The notes under the pieces are model-generated. The model had not been told where the DNA came from. It searched no databases and saw only the letters and a program-made list of their open reading frames with translations. Shown piece after piece: positions 53,593-64,000 of a stretch of 64,000 bases of DNA. How positions within the stretch are numbered: position 1 is the stretch's first letter; each line of letters starts with the position of its first letter. The position numbers and the translations under genes were made by a program. This DNA is from Pterobdella sp. o SKG-2022 (taxonomy: Eukaryota > Annelida > Clitellata > Hirudinida > Piscicolidae). The DNA is taken from the NCBI GenBank assembly GCA_964035795.1, contig OZ038321.1, forward strand, positions 21,206,283 to 21,270,282, read 5' to 3'.

Positions 53593-55741
53593 GATAAATG
53601 AATTCAAGATGCTATTTTTCATAGGTATTACTTGAATTTGAATTAGAAAAACGCAATTAAGTTTGAACTGTTGACTTTTTAGGATAATAATTCACAATAT
53701 TATCTGAGTGTTTCAACACCATGAAATTTTATCTTTTAAATATATATATATATTATATATATTGATATCCTGGAGATGATCACAAGTATTTGATAATGTA
53801 AGAGAATACAACGTCATGATAAATCTTTCAACTTGTACAAAGTTCAAGATATTTAGGCAAAAAAAACTTCGTAAATTTTTCAATAAACTTTTCTCTTTGA
53901 TCAATTTTATTGCATCTATATATAATAAATGCGCGGTTGTTCTTTATAGTCATTTATGGATATTTTGTTGAAACAGATCAATAGACTTAAAGAATTGTGA
54001 AAGTTTAGATCGAAATTAATTGGAAATAATTTATTGATTTCCCAAGAATTTAAAAACCATGCAGACGAGAAAAACGTGACGAGCTTGTTCTTATGAGACT
54101 GTAGAGAAATGAATCTTTTGCAATTAAAATATTCAATCTCCCACTGTTTCATTACTTTCAATCAAATCTTTGATCACTGTCAATATAAAACTTTTGCAAT
54201 TTTGCTTCGAAGTCTTTAAGCTTTATTTAAATAAATTTTCTGAAAACTTTAAATTCATTTAAATTCTCGTAATTTACCTTGCAAAAATGAAGTAGATACA
54301 TGAAGAATTTTTACGTGTATATGACAATAAAACCAAAAACGAAAAATTTTTTCAATAGTTTTATTAAATAGAATCATCTATTTATAATCACAAAGTTTTG
54401 TTAACCCTGATGGAAATTTTGAAATTCATAAAACATCTCAAAAGTTTGATTAAATAGAAAATTAAACGATTTTCTTAAAAATTAATTAGACATAAAACCA
54501 AAGTATAGATAACTACTGCTGAATTGACTGCAAAAATATGGGTTATATTTTAAACATATCATTATTCAAACTATATAAAAAAACTACATAGTGCTTTTGA
54601 TGTGGGTTTACTGAGTTTAAAATATTTGAAGTAGAATAAATAAAGTCTTGAAATAGTTTATCGTTGATTGTATGCTCTATTTTACAATGTTAAATTGTTA
54701 TAGAAAGTTTTCCAAACACAAACACACACAAGTCTGAATAAATATATAATATATAAACGCTATGAATCACGATTTCATTGGTCTGGGCATATAAAACGTA
54801 ACATGAAAGTGTAATAGAAAATAACATTGTTATATATTGAACTTGGTTATTGACATCATATACTTAAAAATGATTGCTTGAAGCAGATTACGAACATGTG
54901 AATGATTCTATAAAGATCTTTCTGTTTGATATTTTCCGCTTTTGAAATAAATCAAAATAACTATCAAGATTATGTTTAAAAGAATATGGGAAAGGTTATA
55001 AGTAAAATTATCCAATGAGAAATTGATGTTGAAATCAACTTGAATGAGAAAAACAGCCAGTTTTATCTCTCTACCAATAAAAAAGCTTTTCGCTATTACT
55101 TCATACTATTTTTAGGTAACTAATATACTAATTAGGTAAGATTCATTACCTGAATATTATATGAAGTAGATATTAAAATATTTTATACATATAAAACAGA
55201 GATTTTCCAATTCCAATTGAAGCTAACAATTCACATAAAATAACTTAACATAATCAGACAGCACGATCCAAAAATATTAAATGAAAATTTGTGAAAAAAC
55301 AATATAAATGGAATAGTAAACATCGAAAAAACAATTTCAAAAATAAATTACCGAGAAAAATGAAATAAAACTAAAAAAACTGACCAAAAAAACAGTTTTA
55401 AGAATGAAAATAATTTGTGAGGTTGTAGCATAATAAGGCATTTAGTTGATCTCAAAAAGTTCCCAAATGCTTTCAACATGAGCATATCAGCTTTAAAAAC
55501 GTGTAAAGAGGTTTTTTGAAATAAATTAAAATAAATTAAGAATTAAATAATTGAGATTTTTAAATTTGAGATTAAAACCTTAGCAACAAGGCTAACACAC
55601 ACATATTATAAGTCACAACTATCAAGAACAATGAGACCTGAAACAAAAACATCAAAACACTTTAAACGGTTCATCAACTAAGAACCAACAAAGCATATCT
55701 CTAGTTGACAAGTCACCAAAAAATGTTTCAAAAAAAAAACG

Positions 55742-62540
<6,799 letters not shown>

Positions 62541-64000
62541 CTTAGGGTGTGTAGTTGTGTTTTAAATGTGTTTTGATGGTGCATAAACGTTCATCACAAT
62601 TGAATTTTCATTGTTTTTCAGCTTAATTATGATATATAATAACTATACTTGTAATGATGGAAAAAATATATAATCATTAAACATTGTGGTATTAGTTGTG
62701 ATGTGTTACAAATGCTATTTTAATTCCTAAACTATAACTTTGATACATGGGCATTCAAAAACCCAACAACGTCGAAACCTGGTGTTTTTTTTGAAAATTT
62801 CGTTAAATTGAAATTTTATTTAAGAATTAGTAGTTTTCTTTATGCTTAAATTAACTCCGAAAGAACATAAATTTGTTTTTCAAAATTAAATTGACGCAGT
62901 AGGATGATTATGTCAGAAACTATGTATTTGCTAACTAAGAATTAACTTTAAAGTCCCCCTCACCACAAGACTTTGTCCACGCTATCATTTGCCATTGTTA
63001 CCAACAGCTTCAGGCAATTTTTTCTTTAATATACTTCCAAAAAAACCTTTAAAGCTGAAACCTATTCCAGTATTTTCTCCTTTATTAATTTGAATATTCT
63101 TCAAAATTATTATTTAAATTCCTTTGTACTTATAAATTTAAGTCCCTTCGGTAATTTTTTTTTAAATCTATGTGAAATTAAGTTCGGATTATTGAGATCA
63201 TGATTTCCGATATCCGAACCAGACCCAAACTCTCAGTAATATTTTAATCAGTTATTATTTATTAATTCAATTATATTTTCCAATTATCAACTTGAAAACT
63301 CAATTATAAGTTGCATCATCAGCAAAAAATGCCAAAAGATGCAAAAATTTGGGAATAACAACAAATAAAAATGAATAATCAACAGTAAATGATAATAAGA
63401 TCAATAAATGATAATAATAAATATTAACAATAAATAAAAATAAAAACAAAACAAGAATAACAATATAATAATAATGAAAACAATGAAATTTTGAATTACT
63501 TGATATTATGTGAGTTGGATGAGTCCAGTCCTTTTTTCAAACATTTCTTGAAAGAAAAAATACTTTGGCTATCATATCATGATATATTTTCAGTTAGAAT
63601 TAACTCAATTCATCAATATTAAAATTCTATAAAAATATTTTTTTGAAGTCGATAAGTTAACATTGAAAAATTCTCTTTTTATTTTATTGATATTACTAAA
63701 AAATAAGCAGGTCTTATGAATTGTTGCTCTGGTCCCAAAAAAAATGAGTCTTACGCTGGTGGTTTGCATTCAAATACAATTAGCTTTTGGATGTAAGTTC
63801 AAAAATCAACTAATGCGTGTTTTAAAGTTTTATATACATTGTATATATCAAAAAATTATTTATTCACCACTGTTTATCTCTGAAATAGTTTAAACATTCC
63901 GCTGTATATTGATTATGTAATGTTTTGTGAAATATACAAATACAAAGCATGTATACTGAAATGTTATGTACGATTCATATAAATACTACATCATACAAAA
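62541..64000. other. AT-rich DNA, probably phosphatase intron
   Basis: The exon ending at 62540 begins inside a codon, so transcription must come from upstream (higher coordinates). No further exon with a fibronectin, membrane or other motif was recognised up to 64000, so this is most likely one large intron. A loose AAT/ATAA-rich stretch occurs at 63360-63480. Confidence 0.5.

Larger units (their letters stand above)
52081..55741. other. Convergent intergenic region with repeats
   Basis: Lies between the 3' ends of the ZMYM-like and phosphatase genes. It contains an L2-like LINE 3' end (52755-53005) and one copy of the dispersed repeat (53192-53592). From 53600 to 55740 it is AT-rich with no gene signal. 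Confidence 0.55.

Overview
This window is nuclear DNA from an animal. It is AT-rich, full of microsatellites, and its genes are split by many GT-AG introns of roughly 50 to 2,000 bases. I joined exons by hand, using splice consensus, reading phase and family motifs, and found eight protein-coding genes. All are ordinary metazoan families. The phylum cannot be fixed from the sequence. The compact genes argue against a vertebrate, and one 50-bp repeat (38482-38530) resembles from memory a SINE core common in molluscs, which is a weak lophotrochozoan hint only.

Layout: (1) 1-10865, gene-poor, dominated by an uninterrupted (GTA)n array of about 2.1 kb. (2) 10866-17407, minus strand, an Arrowhead/Lhx6/Lhx8-type LIM-homeodomain gene. 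(3) 20636-27117, plus strand, a 17-exon Ig-domain membrane receptor whose Ig domains look like those of the L1CAM family but with no fibronectin III domains. (4) 29099-37028, minus strand, a CIP4/FBP17/TOCA F-BAR-HR1-SH3 gene of 14 exons. (5) 37276-39612, plus strand, NOB1, the endonuclease that matures 18S rRNA. (6) 39850-41356, minus strand, an unrecognised coiled-coil protein. (7) 41589-45684, minus strand, TXNDC9, with an L2-like LINE in one intron and an RTE-like LINE nested inside that. (8) 46135-52080, plus strand, a ZMYM/QRICH1-family (DUF3504) protein without MYM fingers. (9) 55742-62540, minus strand, the intracellular half of an R3-like receptor tyrosine phosphatase whose 5' exons lie beyond the window.

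The genes do not form one pathway. CIP4/NOB1 (247 bp between start codons) and TXNDC9/ZMYM-like (450 bp) are head-to-head pairs that probably share bidirectional promoters. Several introns carry long foldback (inverted-repeat) elements, and one dispersed repeat of about 0.35-0.4 kb occurs three times, two copies lying in opposite orientation on either side of two phosphatase exons.

I found no operon-like prokaryotic system, CRISPR array, virus or toxin. The most unusual items are the perfect (GTA)n tract, the L1-like receptor with no FnIII domains and complementary missing cysteines, the nested LINEs, the foldback families and the inverted repeats around the phosphatase exons.
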